Of a DNA stretch of 33,504 nucleotides, positions 22,876-31,634 are shown one piece after another. Positions within the stretch are counted from its first letter, which is position 1. The number at the start of each line of letters is the position of its first letter. Under the pieces are notes generated by a model. The model saw nothing but the letters and a program-made list of their open reading frames with translations, was not told where the DNA came from and ran no database searches. A program made the translations under genes and the position numbers. The stretch is from an uncultured bacterium (lineage in GTDB: Bacteria; Cyanobacteriota; Vampirovibrionia; Obscuribacterales; Obscuribacteraceae): positions 1-33,504 of the forward strand of contig CAJXZK010000028.1 in assembly GCA_913063055.1 (NCBI GenBank), read 5' to 3'.

Positions 22876-24276
22876 ATGATCTCAACTTTTGAGTTTTACC
22901 CTCAAGTCGATTTCCTTAGTTTCGATGGCGGAGTACTAGCCAGGGGCTCGCTCGCCAAACCTTCTCAGAGCGCCTTGAGAGAGCTTTCTGATGTTGAAGA
23001 AAAAGTGCTGAGCGGTCGTAAGCCACGCATCACCCGCGGTGCTGGTCTATCTTTTTCTGCTAGCCACTTTGGTGATGGTATTGTCACCGTAGACAATTCA
23101 AGATTTTCCGAAGTTATTGAGTATGACCAAGAAACGGGCTTATTAGAAGTGCAGGCTGGTGCTACTTTAGCTCACATTTACAATTATCTTAAAGAGATAG
23201 GTCGTTACTTGGTCGTTCAGCCTGATTACCCCGCCATTACACTTGGCGGCTGCATTGCTGTGGATGTCCATGGTCAAAATCAGCCACGAGATGGCAATTT
23301 TAGACAGCAAGTTCATTCTCTCAAGCTCTTTCATCCTTCCCGTGGCATAGTTTCGGCTAGTCGTGTAATTAACAACGATATATTTGAACTTACTTGCGGT
23401 GGCTATGGTTTGACTGGTCATATTGTCAGTGCGAAGTTAAGCACTCGTGCTCTGCCTTCACCTTTGATGGCTTTGTACCGAGTGCCCATTGATGACATAT
23501 TGTCTGTGCCAGAGCTGCTGCTCAAGGCTACAGAAGAGTGCGAATCCGCAGCTTCTTGGCACGATTTCAGTGCACGTGGTGCGGCTTTTGGTCGTGGTTT
23601 CTTGCAGATTGGAAAGTTCATTAGCCCTGATTACAATTTGAACCTGGCTAAACGCAATGCCAGTCTGCCAACCTATTGGCCGCTTGAAAGCAAGTCTGGT
23701 AAGGGCATAGATAGCATAGGTGCAGATCTGGCACTGTACAGTTTGCCATTCAATCGCCTTGTTAATGTGCTCTATGGCGGCTCCAACCGCTTTTCTCCTG
23801 AGCCAGCATTGCGCACCATGCAGGAGTGTTTCTTTCCTTCACCTAAAAAGCGTTCGCTTTACTATAAGGCCTTTGGTCGGGCAGGCTTTCATGAAAGTGT
23901 TCTGATTGTGCCCATTGATTTGTTTGCGACCTTTATAAAGTCGCTTGAGAGCTGGCTAGATAAGAACGAGCTGGCCATAACTATGGCTGAGGCAAAGGCA
24001 TTTGCCGGTAGTCAGAGTCTTCTGCGCTTTGAGGGTGGGGGTATTTGTTTTACCTTGAATTTCCCTCGCTGTGCCGCTGGGGCAAGTTTTATTCAATACC
24101 TAGATCGTTTGACCATTGAATTGGGTTTAATTCCGTACATTGTCAAAGATTCGCGTCTGCCACTAGCAGTGGTTAAGCATGCTTACAAGCAATATGATCA
24201 GTTTAAGGCTCAATTGCGAGGATATGATCGCGAACGACTTTATCGCTCGGAACTTTCTAATCGGCTTGAGCTCTAG
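22876..24276 (+). CDS. FAD-linked oxidoreductase, DprE1-like
   Basis: A 466-residue protein with an N-terminal PCMH-type FAD-binding domain: TRGAGLSFSASHFGDGIV, LLEVQAGATLAHIYNYLKE, and ITLGGCIAVDVHGQNQPRDG (about residues 122-141). The last closely follows the GGAIACDIHGKNHH pattern of DprE1, decaprenyl-phosphoryl-ribose 2'-oxidase. HSLKLFHPSRGIV and CGGYGLTGHIVSAKL follow, and the C-terminus RERLYRSELSNRLEL also fits DprE1-type ends. It directly follows a polyprenyl-phosphate sugar transferase, so a polyprenyl-linked sugar is a reasonable substrate guess. No DprE2-like reductase is in view. The general family is secure; the specific reaction is inferred. The nearest ribosome-like site GAGAGG is rather far (17 bases) from ATG 22876. 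Confidence 0.8.
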   Translation: MISTFEFYPQVDFLSFDGGVLARGSLAKPSQSALRELSDVEEKVLSGRKPRITRGAGLSFSASHFGDGIVTVDNSRFSEVIEYDQETGLLEVQAGATLAHIYNYLKEIGRYLVVQPDYPAITLGGCIAVDVHGQNQPRDGNFRQQVHSLKLFHPSRGIVSASRVINNDIFELTCGGYGLTGHIVSAKLSTRALPSPLMALYRVPIDDILSVPELLLKATEECESAASWHDFSARGAAFGRGFLQIGKFISPDYNLNLAKRNASLPTYWPLESKSGKGIDSIGADLALYSLPFNRLVNVLYGGSNRFSPEPALRTMQECFFPSPKKRSLYYKAFGRAGFHESVLIVPIDLFATFIKSLESWLDKNELAITMAEAKAFAGSQSLLRFEGGGICFTLNFPRCAAGASFIQYLDRLTIELGLIPYIVKDSRLPLAVVKHAYKQYDQFKAQLRGYDRERLYRSELSNRLEL

Positions 24277-24285
24277 GTAATTTTC

Positions 24286-24738
24286 ATGGCTAAGTCAGTT
24301 TCACTTCTGCTTTTCTTCCTTGATGAAAATCGCTATGCCATTCCGCTTACCAGTGTGGAGCGTGTCTATCCAGCCGTCGAGATTACCCCCTGTGAAGCCG
24401 AACATAAATCGGAGTTTCTCGGCTTTGTTAATGTCCACGGAGAGCTGATCCCCGTAGTTAATGCCAGGGCTCGCTTTGGCTTGCCTGACAAAGCCGTGAC
24501 AGTGTCGGACATGATGGTGGTGGCACTTGACGGCGAGCATAAGTTGGCCATGATTGTTGATCGAGTCGCTGATGTGCTGGAATATAGTGCTGAGCAAATG
24601 ATTATTGCCGAATCATTGCTCTATGCTAAAACTCAGGTTAATGTAATCAACCTAGCCGACGGTATGATTGTTGTTAAAGAGATGCGCGACTATTTGACTG
24701 AAACGGGGCGGCAGTGGCTTGAACAGCGAAAAACCTAG
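24286..24738 (+). CDS. cheW: CheW-like coupling protein
   Basis: A 150-residue single CheW domain, an SH3-like scaffold linking chemoreceptors to CheA. Visible elements are LLLFFLDENRYAIPLTSVERVYPAVEI, FLGFVNVHGELIPVVNARARFGLPD (the usual G-x-V/I-x-R/H-G-x2-I/V-P-V-x-D/N core) and KLAMIVDRVADVLEY. It is nine bases downstream of the DprE1-like gene and on the same strand, but functionally belongs to the chemosensory genes that follow. Its stop is one base from the stop of the minus-strand receptor gene. A second cheW lies at the far end of the cluster. Confidence 0.93.
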   Translation: MAKSVSLLLFFLDENRYAIPLTSVERVYPAVEITPCEAEHKSEFLGFVNVHGELIPVVNARARFGLPDKAVTVSDMMVVALDGEHKLAMIVDRVADVLEYSAEQMIIAESLLYAKTQVNVINLADGMIVVKEMRDYLTETGRQWLEQRKT

Positions 24739-24739
24739 C

Positions 24740-26011
24740 CTATTTCTTGTATTTAGCCACAAGGCTCTCTAAAACATCTTGGATTGCCGTTAAGCTGTAG
24801 GCTGCCTGTTCTATTTGTTTACTTGAGGCTACGTGCTGTTTTGTGGCGTCTTGAATGCCCTGCATTGCCGTGACAACTTGATCAATACCGGTAAGTTGCT
24901 CCTGTGAGGCAGCGGCAATTTGAACAGCAGCACTGGCTGCTTCGCTGACACTATTAGCAAGCGATTCAATTGACCTGCCGGCTTCAGTTGATTGCTTTAC
25001 TGCTGATTCGACTGTGCGAGTGCCTTGCTCGATCGAAACAGCTGCGTGTTGAGCGGCTTGCTGGATATCATTGAGAATCTTTCGTACTTCAGCTGTTGCT
25101 TGCTTCGATTGGTTAGACAGGGCTTTTACCTCTTGAGCAACAACGGCAAAGCCTTTACCAAGCTCTCCGGCGCGAGCCGCTTCAATCGAAGCGTTGACAG
25201 CAAGCAAGTTTGACTGCTGCGAAAGTTCGTCTACTGATGCAGTAATTTCTGCGATCGCTTGACCTTTTTCGGTCAAGCCAGCCATATTTTGGGCAATAGA
25301 TTTCATCTGCTCTCTAATTTCATTCATCTGCTCAACCGTGTCATCGGCAGCAGCTTTACCAGCCATCGAGATTTGTGCCGCTTGTTGAGCTAAGTCAGCC
25401 ACGTAGCGGCCTTTTTGCGTTGCCACCAGTGTTGTCTGTCTAACTTCTTCGGCAGACACTGTTGTTTGGGTCACGGTCGCTGCTGTATTGGTAGAGCTGA
25501 CTGAAGACTCACTAGTAGAGACGACGATCTGCTTAACTGAGCTTGCCAAAACATGGACAGCTTCGGCTATGTGCTGGGTATCTGAACGCAGGCTTGATAC
25601 CATTTTTTCAAAGGTATCTGACAAGGCACCCAATTCGTCGTTTTGCGAAGTCTTTGGTATTTCGTATTTCAAATCACCTTGCCCAATTTTTTGGGCTGCT
25701 GCTGTCAGTGCTTTTAGCGGTTGGACAACACTGCTATCCATAAATCGTTTGATTTTTAGAGTGGTGGCAGTGGCAATAACAATCGAAATTGCATAGGCTA
25801 GGCCGAGATACAAATTTGATTGCTTAAGGGCCTGGGCTGTTTCAAAAAACTCTTTGTGATCGCCGGCACTGGGGCCTGAGTTGATTAGCATAGTAATGGC
25901 TTGCTCTGAGGACCACCACTGCCAGCCTACAAATAAAGTAATGGCTCCAAAGCAAAGTGACGATACTAAAAGCTGGCTTGATAATTGAGATTCGAGGCTA
26001 TCGTTTGACAT
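24740..26011 (-). CDS. Methyl-accepting chemotaxis protein with minimal external domain
   Basis: A 423-residue receptor. Helix 1 is at ~13-33 ([20 protein letters not shown]) and helix 2 at ~67-85 ([18 protein letters not shown]). Only ~33 residues lie between them outside the membrane, too few for a standard ligand-binding domain. A HAMP domain follows (~88-143, [22 protein letters not shown] and [14 protein letters not shown]), then a long helical signalling region with the hairpin tip [21 protein letters not shown] that contacts CheA and CheW. It is the last gene of the minus-strand arm, 61 bases after the receiver gene. With so small a sensor it may read the membrane, surface contact, or a partner protein; this is inference. 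Confidence 0.93.
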   Translation of the reverse strand: MSNDSLESQLSSQLLVSSLCFGAITLFVGWQWWSSEQAITMLINSGPSAGDHKEFFETAQALKQSNLYLGLAYAISIVIATATTLKIKRFMDSSVVQPLKALTAAAQKIGQGDLKYEIPKTSQNDELGALSDTFEKMVSSLRSDTQHIAEAVHVLASSVKQIVVSTSESSVSSTNTAATVTQTTVSAEEVRQTTLVATQKGRYVADLAQQAAQISMAGKAAADDTVEQMNEIREQMKSIAQNMAGLTEKGQAIAEITASVDELSQQSNLLAVNASIEAARAGELGKGFAVVAQEVKALSNQSKQATAEVRKILNDIQQAAQHAAVSIEQGTRTVESAVKQSTEAGRSIESLANSVSEAASAAVQIAAASQEQLTGIDQVVTAMQGIQDATKQHVASSKQIEQAAYSLTAIQDVLESLVAKYKK

Positions 26012-26072
26012 TGATTTCTCTTGTCGTAGGTAAATTTACAACCCTGTTTTCCCTGGCAATTTTAATACAAAT

Positions 26073-26594
26073 CTATTGGGATTGCAGGTCTAATATCTGC
26101 TGGTAGGCACTGAGAAAAAGGTGATTGCTTTTTTCTAGAGTTGAATTTGTTTCATGGCATAGATCGCCAATCTTCAGTGAGGTTGAGCAATCTTGTTCTA
26201 GAGCCAATTTAACTTGATCAACAAATCTCTTTGCTATGGTGGATTTGAAGACAATACCATCGGCGCCACAGTTGAGAATCTCCGCTGCATCTTTCAGGTG
26301 TGCTGGCGTCAGCAAAAGAATGGCTTTGATTGCTCTGGTCGAATCTCTCTCCTTTACTTGCTTTACTAGATCATAACCACTGATACCAGGCATATTAATA
26401 TCGGTCAAAATAGCATCGGGGAGCATGCTCTCTAGCGCCTCCATTGCCTTTTCTCCTGAGCGAGCTAGGGTAACTTTGTAGCCAGCTTGGCCCAGAGCAT
26501 GGCTCATGTACATAGACTGAGTCAGAGTATCTTCCACCAATAACAGCGTTTTTTGCTCTTGCTCTTTAGTTTCTTCGGCCTTGCTGGTTTCCAT
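26073..26594 (-). CDS. CheY-like response regulator, single receiver
   Basis: A 173-residue protein. A charged 15-residue leader is followed by a receiver domain (~16-130) with the acidic pair Glu21-Asp22, phospho-acceptor Asp65 (ILTDINMPG), Thr96 (LLLTP) and Lys117 (VFKS). These are all the residues needed for phosphorylation. About 40 further residues (helical, ending YQQILDLQSQ) do not form a known output domain. It lies 13 bases after cheB, in the same arm as cheA, so it is the likely diffusible phospho-target or a phosphate sink. No DNA-binding, GGDEF or flagellar-switch output is attached. Confidence 0.92.
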   Translation of the reverse strand: METSKAEETKEQEQKTLLLVEDTLTQSMYMSHALGQAGYKVTLARSGEKAMEALESMLPDAILTDINMPGISGYDLVKQVKERDSTRAIKAILLLTPAHLKDAAEILNCGADGIVFKSTIAKRFVDQVKLALEQDCSTSLKIGDLCHETNSTLEKSNHLFLSAYQQILDLQSQ

Positions 26595-26607
26595 TATTTC
26601 AACTACC

Positions 26608-27645
26608 TCATTTCCTGCTGAGCAGTAGGCTTGCGATGCTCTCTAAGTTTAAGATATGGCAGTGCGCTCCTAGCGCAATAGCGGCTCCTGGCATTCCATG
26701 TATGACCGAACTTTCCTTGTCTTGGGCAATGGTTGTGGCGCCTCTTCTTTTTAGTTCTAAAAGTTCAGCCGCACCATCTTTTCCCATACCTGTTAATAAG
26801 ATTGCCAGGCAATCGCTGTAGTTTTGAGCAAGGGTCTGAAACAAGAAAGCGACCGCTGGTCTGTGCCCACCTAAGGGCTCAGCGCTTGAAAGTGCTATTC
26901 TGCTCTCTTTGTCGAGTCCCAGATGCTTTCCTTCAGGGCTGAGATAAACAGTGCCAGGCTTTAGTAGCTCACCATCTTGGGCCACCTTTACATGCAGAGC
27001 TAGAATATTATCTAGCCACTCGACCATACCGCCAAGAAAGCCTGGTGCTATATGTTGCACCATCAATATTGAGGCAGGATAGTTGCTGGGCAGTTTTTTC
27101 AGTATTGTTTCAATCGCTTGTGGACCTCCGGTGGAAGCCCCGATAGCAATTACGTCATAGGGCTTGATCTCGGGTATGGGGTTGTCAGCGATTTCGCTCG
27201 CTTTCTCTTTCACTTTTTTGGGCCATCGCTTTATCACTTTGACAGCAGCCATATCTTTAACGGTCTGAACTAAGCGCCAGGCTGTAGCTTCAAAATCACC
27301 GCTACCAATGGCAATTGGTTTAGCAATAGCTGTCAGTGCGCCCGCTTCAATTAGCTGGAAAGCCCGTTCGATGTCTTCGACCAAGCAGCTAGCACTTACT
27401 ACGACTATGGGAACTGGCTTTGTTTCCATGATTTTGCGTGTCACTTCCAGGCCGTCCATCCCGGGCATGTGAATGTCCATAGTAATGAGATCGGGCGAGA
27501 TATGCTGCAATTTTTCCAGTGCTTCTTCTCCGCTAGATGCTACAGCTACCACCTCGATCTCACTATCAGCGCTTAATATTTTGACGAGGATCTTTTGTGC
27601 CGTTAGTGAGTCTTCTACGACTAATACTTTGATTTTTTTTGTCAT
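26608..27645 (-). CDS. cheB: Chemotaxis protein-glutamate methylesterase CheB
   Basis: A 345-residue two-domain enzyme that removes methyl groups from receptor glutamates and so resets adaptation. The N-terminal receiver (~5-125) has Glu11-Asp12, Asp57 (LITMDIHMPG) and Lys109. The C-terminal esterase shows the catalytic triad Ser171 (IGASTGGPQ), His198 (VQHIAPGF) and Asp290 (LLTGMGKDGAAEL). Length is typical. Its ATG overlaps the cheA stop (ATGA), so it is translationally coupled to the kinase that activates it. Together with the divergent cheR it forms a complete adaptation pair acting on the receptor in this cluster. Confidence 0.97.
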   Translation of the reverse strand: MTKKIKVLVVEDSLTAQKILVKILSADSEIEVVAVASSGEEALEKLQHISPDLITMDIHMPGMDGLEVTRKIMETKPVPIVVVSASCLVEDIERAFQLIEAGALTAIAKPIAIGSGDFEATAWRLVQTVKDMAAVKVIKRWPKKVKEKASEIADNPIPEIKPYDVIAIGASTGGPQAIETILKKLPSNYPASILMVQHIAPGFLGGMVEWLDNILALHVKVAQDGELLKPGTVYLSPEGKHLGLDKESRIALSSAEPLGGHRPAVAFLFQTLAQNYSDCLAILLTGMGKDGAAELLELKRRGATTIAQDKESSVIHGMPGAAIALGAHCHILNLESIASLLLSRK

Positions 27646-29972
27646 ATTAGCTCGCGAATGACTGAAAGGAGATTGGCTTGATTGAGGTCTCCTTTGACGA
27701 AATAGGCATTGGCACCAGCTTGAATGCCTTCACTTCGTTTCTTTTCTTCGCTCAGCGAACTGACAAGCACTATGGGCAGTTGCTGAATGCTTCTGCTGCT
27801 TCTAATTGCTTTAACCAGGGCGATGCCGTCAAGAACAGGCATTTCTATATCTGAAATAACTAAATCAAAGCCCTGTGACTTAGTCAGGGTATCTAGCGCT
27901 TCTTTGCCGTTGACGTTTAAGGTCACTTCGTAGCCGGCTGCTTCAAGAATGTTGCGCATGAATATGCGCGAGGTTAACGAATCTTCGACTACCAATATTG
28001 ATGGTGCCTTTTTCTTTGCTTTTTCCGGCTCTGGGTCGCTGTCTTGACGGTCAAGCATCGCAGCCAAGCCAAACATGGGTTTTTGATCTTGCATAAAGCG
28101 CGTTTTGACAATGGTGTCTACCAAGTCAGCCAGGTTTAGAACCAGGGCAACTTTACTATCAGAGAGTATGGTGGCACCGGCAAAATTATTGATTTGACCA
28201 AGGGGAAAACCAAGTTTTTTTACTAAAAATTCTTGCTCGGTAAGAATTTGATCGACGATAACACCGGCCTTCTTATCGCGGTGGTTAATTACCAGCATTT
28301 CTAAGTACTTGAAACTAGTCGAGGTTGGTACTTTGTGGCTGGGCAAATTGAGAGCTTTGGCCAATGAGGCAACAGGTAAAACCTGGCCATCAACCATAAA
28401 AGTTTCGCGCTCATCGACGATTTCTAGGGCTAGCGGGTGAACGCGCATAGCTCTGCTCATCCCCGATATTGGCACCACAAATCTTTGACCGGCAGCTTCT
28501 ACAAGAATGCCCATGAAGGTAGCAAGTGTTGTTGGCACAATTATGCGAAAGGTACTGCCGCTACCTGCCTTACTAGTCAACTCGATGCGGCCATTTAACT
28601 CTTCTATTTTTTCTTTGACAATGGCTAGGCCTAGACCGCGACCAGATAGTTCGCTTACGGTCTCCCTTGTGGAAAAATCAGACCTAAAAATTAGAGCATA
28701 GACTTCATCTAAGCTAAGACTTGCTGCTTCTTCTGCTCCAAGCAACATCTTTTTTACTGCCGTTGCTCTGACTGCCTGGTCGTCGATGCCTCGACCATTA
28801 TCTTCAATGGTGATTTCGATGGTTTCGCCGTTTAGCTGGCGAGCACTAACGACTAGCTGAGCTCGCCCCTTTTTTGTGCTGCTGCGCTCGCTTGTTGACT
28901 CAAAGCCGTGATCCATGGCATTGCGAAGAATATGCACTAGGGGATCTTTTAGCCGTTCTAATACACGTCTGTCTACTTCTAGTTGGCCTCCGTTGATGGT
29001 CAGCTCCACCTCTTTGTCTAACTCTCTGCTCAGTTCGCGAATCAGTCTAGGAAAGCCTTCAAAGCAAGTAGACACTGGCAGCATTACCAGGGTCTTTGCT
29101 GTTTCAAGGTAGCGATTGATAAGCAGTGAGACAGCGCTTTGGTCTCGAGAGGCAACCTTGGTCATATTGCTTACTTTGCTCTGCAATTGCCTCAATTGCT
29201 CATTGATTTTCTCTGCTTCGGCTTGAAGCTCAAGGTTTGCTTTCAAATCGCTACTAATATCATTGACCAATGACCTAAGCTGAAACAGTTCTTGAAAATG
29301 TTCTGCGGCCTTGGTCTTGATAGTCAGAAGCTCTTCTGATTCAGAGAGTAAGCGATCTAGCTTTTCTATTGGCACTCTCACTGAGGTGAGGTTGTCGATG
29401 TTAATCAATGAAGGTGCTTTGACGCTTCCCTTTAGTTGCGGCTCAGGAGCAGCCCCTGATTTGTCTCCTTGCTCCAATGTCTCTGAGTCAATCAATGCGC
29501 GTGTTTGAAGCTGTGATTGCACTTCTGTCGGTGATTTCGCCTCTACCTGTGATTGACCAGGGAAACCAAGCAATTTCCCAATCTCAGTTTTGATTCTGTT
29601 TTTGCCATGTTCATCAAATTCTTCGAGCCCCAGCAGCTCATCTAAAAGTTCGATGCTAAAGCTCAAGGCGTGAATAAGTACTCTATCAAGGCTCTTCTCT
29701 TCGGCTTTGGCATTGGCCAAGGTCGTCTCTAGCCACTGGCATATGGTAACCGCCTGCAGCTCACTAACAGCCCTTGCAGAGCCTTTAAGGCTATGCAAGC
29801 GAGCAAGAGCCTGATCTATTTGGGGCAGCTGTTCACCAAATGCAGTATCAGAATGATTTTGTTGATTTGAATCTAATTGGCCAAATAATCTGCGCACGTC
29901 CGCCAGTATCTCACTGGCCTCTTCCTTAAAAGCTTCGCTCAATCGTTTAGCAAAGTCGTCAGAGTCGGTCAA
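27642..29972 (-). CDS. cheA: CheA histidine kinase fused to a C-terminal receiver
   Basis: A 776-residue hybrid CheA. The single HPt domain has phospho-His60 (ARLHSLKGSARAV). A linker of ~60 residues follows in place of a clear P2 domain, then the dimerisation helices (~195-290). The ATPase core has DPLVHILRNAMDHGFES, IEDNGRGIDD and SGRGLGLAIVKEKIEEL. A CheW-like regulatory domain (~485-620) and a receiver (~655-776, VVEDSLTSRIF, LVISDIEMPVLDG) complete it. The start is TTG 29972 with a good ribosome site (GAGGGCGG), overlapping the upstream stop as TTGA. CheA-receiver fusions are characteristic of Wsp- and Frz-type systems, in which the attached receiver tunes or sinks phosphate. Confidence 0.97.
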   Translation of the reverse strand: MTDSDDFAKRLSEAFKEEASEILADVRRLFGQLDSNQQNHSDTAFGEQLPQIDQALARLHSLKGSARAVSELQAVTICQWLETTLANAKAEEKSLDRVLIHALSFSIELLDELLGLEEFDEHGKNRIKTEIGKLLGFPGQSQVEAKSPTEVQSQLQTRALIDSETLEQGDKSGAAPEPQLKGSVKAPSLINIDNLTSVRVPIEKLDRLLSESEELLTIKTKAAEHFQELFQLRSLVNDISSDLKANLELQAEAEKINEQLRQLQSKVSNMTKVASRDQSAVSLLINRYLETAKTLVMLPVSTCFEGFPRLIRELSRELDKEVELTINGGQLEVDRRVLERLKDPLVHILRNAMDHGFESTSERSSTKKGRAQLVVSARQLNGETIEITIEDNGRGIDDQAVRATAVKKMLLGAEEAASLSLDEVYALIFRSDFSTRETVSELSGRGLGLAIVKEKIEELNGRIELTSKAGSGSTFRIIVPTTLATFMGILVEAAGQRFVVPISGMSRAMRVHPLALEIVDERETFMVDGQVLPVASLAKALNLPSHKVPTSTSFKYLEMLVINHRDKKAGVIVDQILTEQEFLVKKLGFPLGQINNFAGATILSDSKVALVLNLADLVDTIVKTRFMQDQKPMFGLAAMLDRQDSDPEPEKAKKKAPSILVVEDSLTSRIFMRNILEAAGYEVTLNVNGKEALDTLTKSQGFDLVISDIEMPVLDGIALVKAIRSSRSIQQLPIVLVSSLSEEKKRSEGIQAGANAYFVKGDLNQANLLSVIRELI

Positions 29973-31546
29973 TTACCGCCCTCTATGGTGGCACTATTGT
30001 TACTGCTAGGAAGTGCCGCGAGTATTTCAGAGACTTGCTTGTAGATTGGGGCATAGGCCGATTTTAGCTGTTCATAAATTTCTTCTGCGGCACTCCACTT
30101 GGCGTTTACGCCCTGTTGGGCTAGTTGAGTAGCCAGTGTCGCTAGGTGGGTTAAATTTAGAGAGGCACAAGGCCCTTTTAGTGAATAGGCGAAATGGCTC
30201 ACCGCCTCGGCATCTTTAGAGGTAACTGCTAATTCTAAGCATTCAACGAATGTGCTAGAAACTCCAAGGAAGAGGCGCAAAATCGATTCGGTTTCGTTGC
30301 CACCGTAAGTATCTTCTAGGTCGTCAATGTCGACTGTTAAAGATCTAGAGGGGTCTTTGTCTTCATCGAATAACACTACTCGTGCCCTGGTCGAAATATC
30401 AGTGTCTTCTTCGGAGCTGGTAAGGCTCGCGGCATTGATCCATTTCGAAATAGATTGCTGTAGTAGTTTTTCAGGCGAGCCTTTGGTAATGAAATCATTC
30501 ATGCCACAGGCCAGGCATTTGTCACGATCACCTTCGCGATCGTAGGCGGTCACGGCAATGATTGGTATGTTGTCTTTGTTTTGGCCGAGAGCGCGGATTT
30601 GCTTCGTTGCTTCATAACCATCGAGTTCAGGCATATCGCAGTCCATTAGAATCAAATCGAAATGTGATGCCTTAACTGCTTCAACGGCTTCGAGTCCACT
30701 TTTAACCAGGGTTACGGCAAAGCCTAAGCGCTCGAGCTGTAGTTTCAAGAGTTTCTGGTTTACAGCGACATCGTCTGCTACTAAAACAGTGCCTTTTTTT
30801 GCCACTAGCCGTGAGGTAGTCGGGCGATTTTGGCTGTCTTTGGCTGCCTGGTTGGCTAGCTCCATATCCTGACTTCTTACTTGACTGAGCTTTCTGCTCA
30901 GCATTTCTAGCTCTTTACTAGCGAGGGTGAAATTATTGAGCTTCTGCTCTAGCTCGCTGCAAATCGCTGAAAGCTCATTGACAACCGCTACGTGCTCGGT
31001 GATATCGGCGAGGAAGGCAATGGCGCCACCAATTTCACCCGTTTCTGCACCAGCGAGGGTCGATACTGTCACTCTCAGCCATACCGGTTGGTCTTCCTTT
31101 CCCGGACGTTTAACAATCATTTCAGTGTCTTCTAATTTCTTGGTGTGACCGTTTAAAGCCTCAACCCAAGGCAATTCTTTGCCGTTAAAATGGGTTGCAC
31201 CATCCGCTTTGAAGAAGCCAAAGTCATGGTTGTGATCATTAAAATCGCCCAGACCGGCCAATAGATGCTGGGCTCGCTCGTTGTAGAGTAATTTCTCGCC
31301 ATCGGGGCCAAAGACCATGGCTCCCACTTTTTTGTTTGACAAAATTGACTTGAGAATTTTAGGGAACTCAAGAAGTGGCTCAACCTTAGAATTTTGCGCT
31401 CCAAGCAAGCTCGTTAGTTCAATGGTCATGCGCTCCAGCTCTGGGCGCAGCTGATTCTTACTTTGATCAATACTCTTGAGGGTAAGCTTTAAATCTTCCA
31501 GTTGCTGCGTTAGCCGTTGCACCGGTGCTTCCCATTCGCCAATCAT
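29969..31546 (-). CDS. PAS-receiver-HPt-like protein with Tyr at the HPt histidine position
   Basis: A 525-residue soluble signalling protein, first gene of the minus-strand arm, ending in a TGA that overlaps the cheA start. An N-terminal coiled coil (~8-47) is followed by a PAS-like domain (~65-185, VGAMVFGPDGEKLLYNERA to IAFLADITEH), a second coiled coil (~186-236), and a receiver (~252-372) with Asp258-Asp259, Asp302 (LILMDCDMPELDG), Thr333 and Lys355. The C-terminal helical domain (~415-515) looks like an HPt, but at the canonical A-H-S-L-K-G site it reads A453-Y454-S-L-K-G, so the usual phospho-His is missing; His451 is three residues earlier. There is no kinase domain. It may take phosphate from CheA on Asp302 and use the HPt fold only for docking; this is inferred. 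Confidence 0.88.
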   Translation of the reverse strand: MIGEWEAPVQRLTQQLEDLKLTLKSIDQSKNQLRPELERMTIELTSLLGAQNSKVEPLLEFPKILKSILSNKKVGAMVFGPDGEKLLYNERAQHLLAGLGDFNDHNHDFGFFKADGATHFNGKELPWVEALNGHTKKLEDTEMIVKRPGKEDQPVWLRVTVSTLAGAETGEIGGAIAFLADITEHVAVVNELSAICSELEQKLNNFTLASKELEMLSRKLSQVRSQDMELANQAAKDSQNRPTTSRLVAKKGTVLVADDVAVNQKLLKLQLERLGFAVTLVKSGLEAVEAVKASHFDLILMDCDMPELDGYEATKQIRALGQNKDNIPIIAVTAYDREGDRDKCLACGMNDFITKGSPEKLLQQSISKWINAASLTSSEEDTDISTRARVVLFDEDKDPSRSLTVDIDDLEDTYGGNETESILRLFLGVSSTFVECLELAVTSKDAEAVSHFAYSLKGPCASLNLTHLATLATQLAQQGVNAKWSAAEEIYEQLKSAYAPIYKQVSEILAALPSSNNSATIEGGN

Positions 31547-31575
31547 TTGATCACCACTTTCTTAAACTCATTGGC

Positions 31576-31604
31576 ATTTTAACGCTCTACCAGGCTCTAT
31601 ACAA
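31576..31604 (-). promoter_or_regulatory. Predicted promoter of the minus-strand chemosensory operon
   Basis: On the minus strand: TTGTAT (31604-31599), a 17-base spacer, and TAAAAT (31581-31576), about 30 bases before the ATG at 31546. On the plus strand a weaker TTTAAC (31578-31583), 16-base spacer and TACAAT (31600-31605) face cheR. The two overlap almost base for base, so the arms probably compete for or share one polymerase site. Confidence 0.5.
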
Positions 31605-31634
31605 TAGAATAATCAGGTTACTTACGGTGTCATA

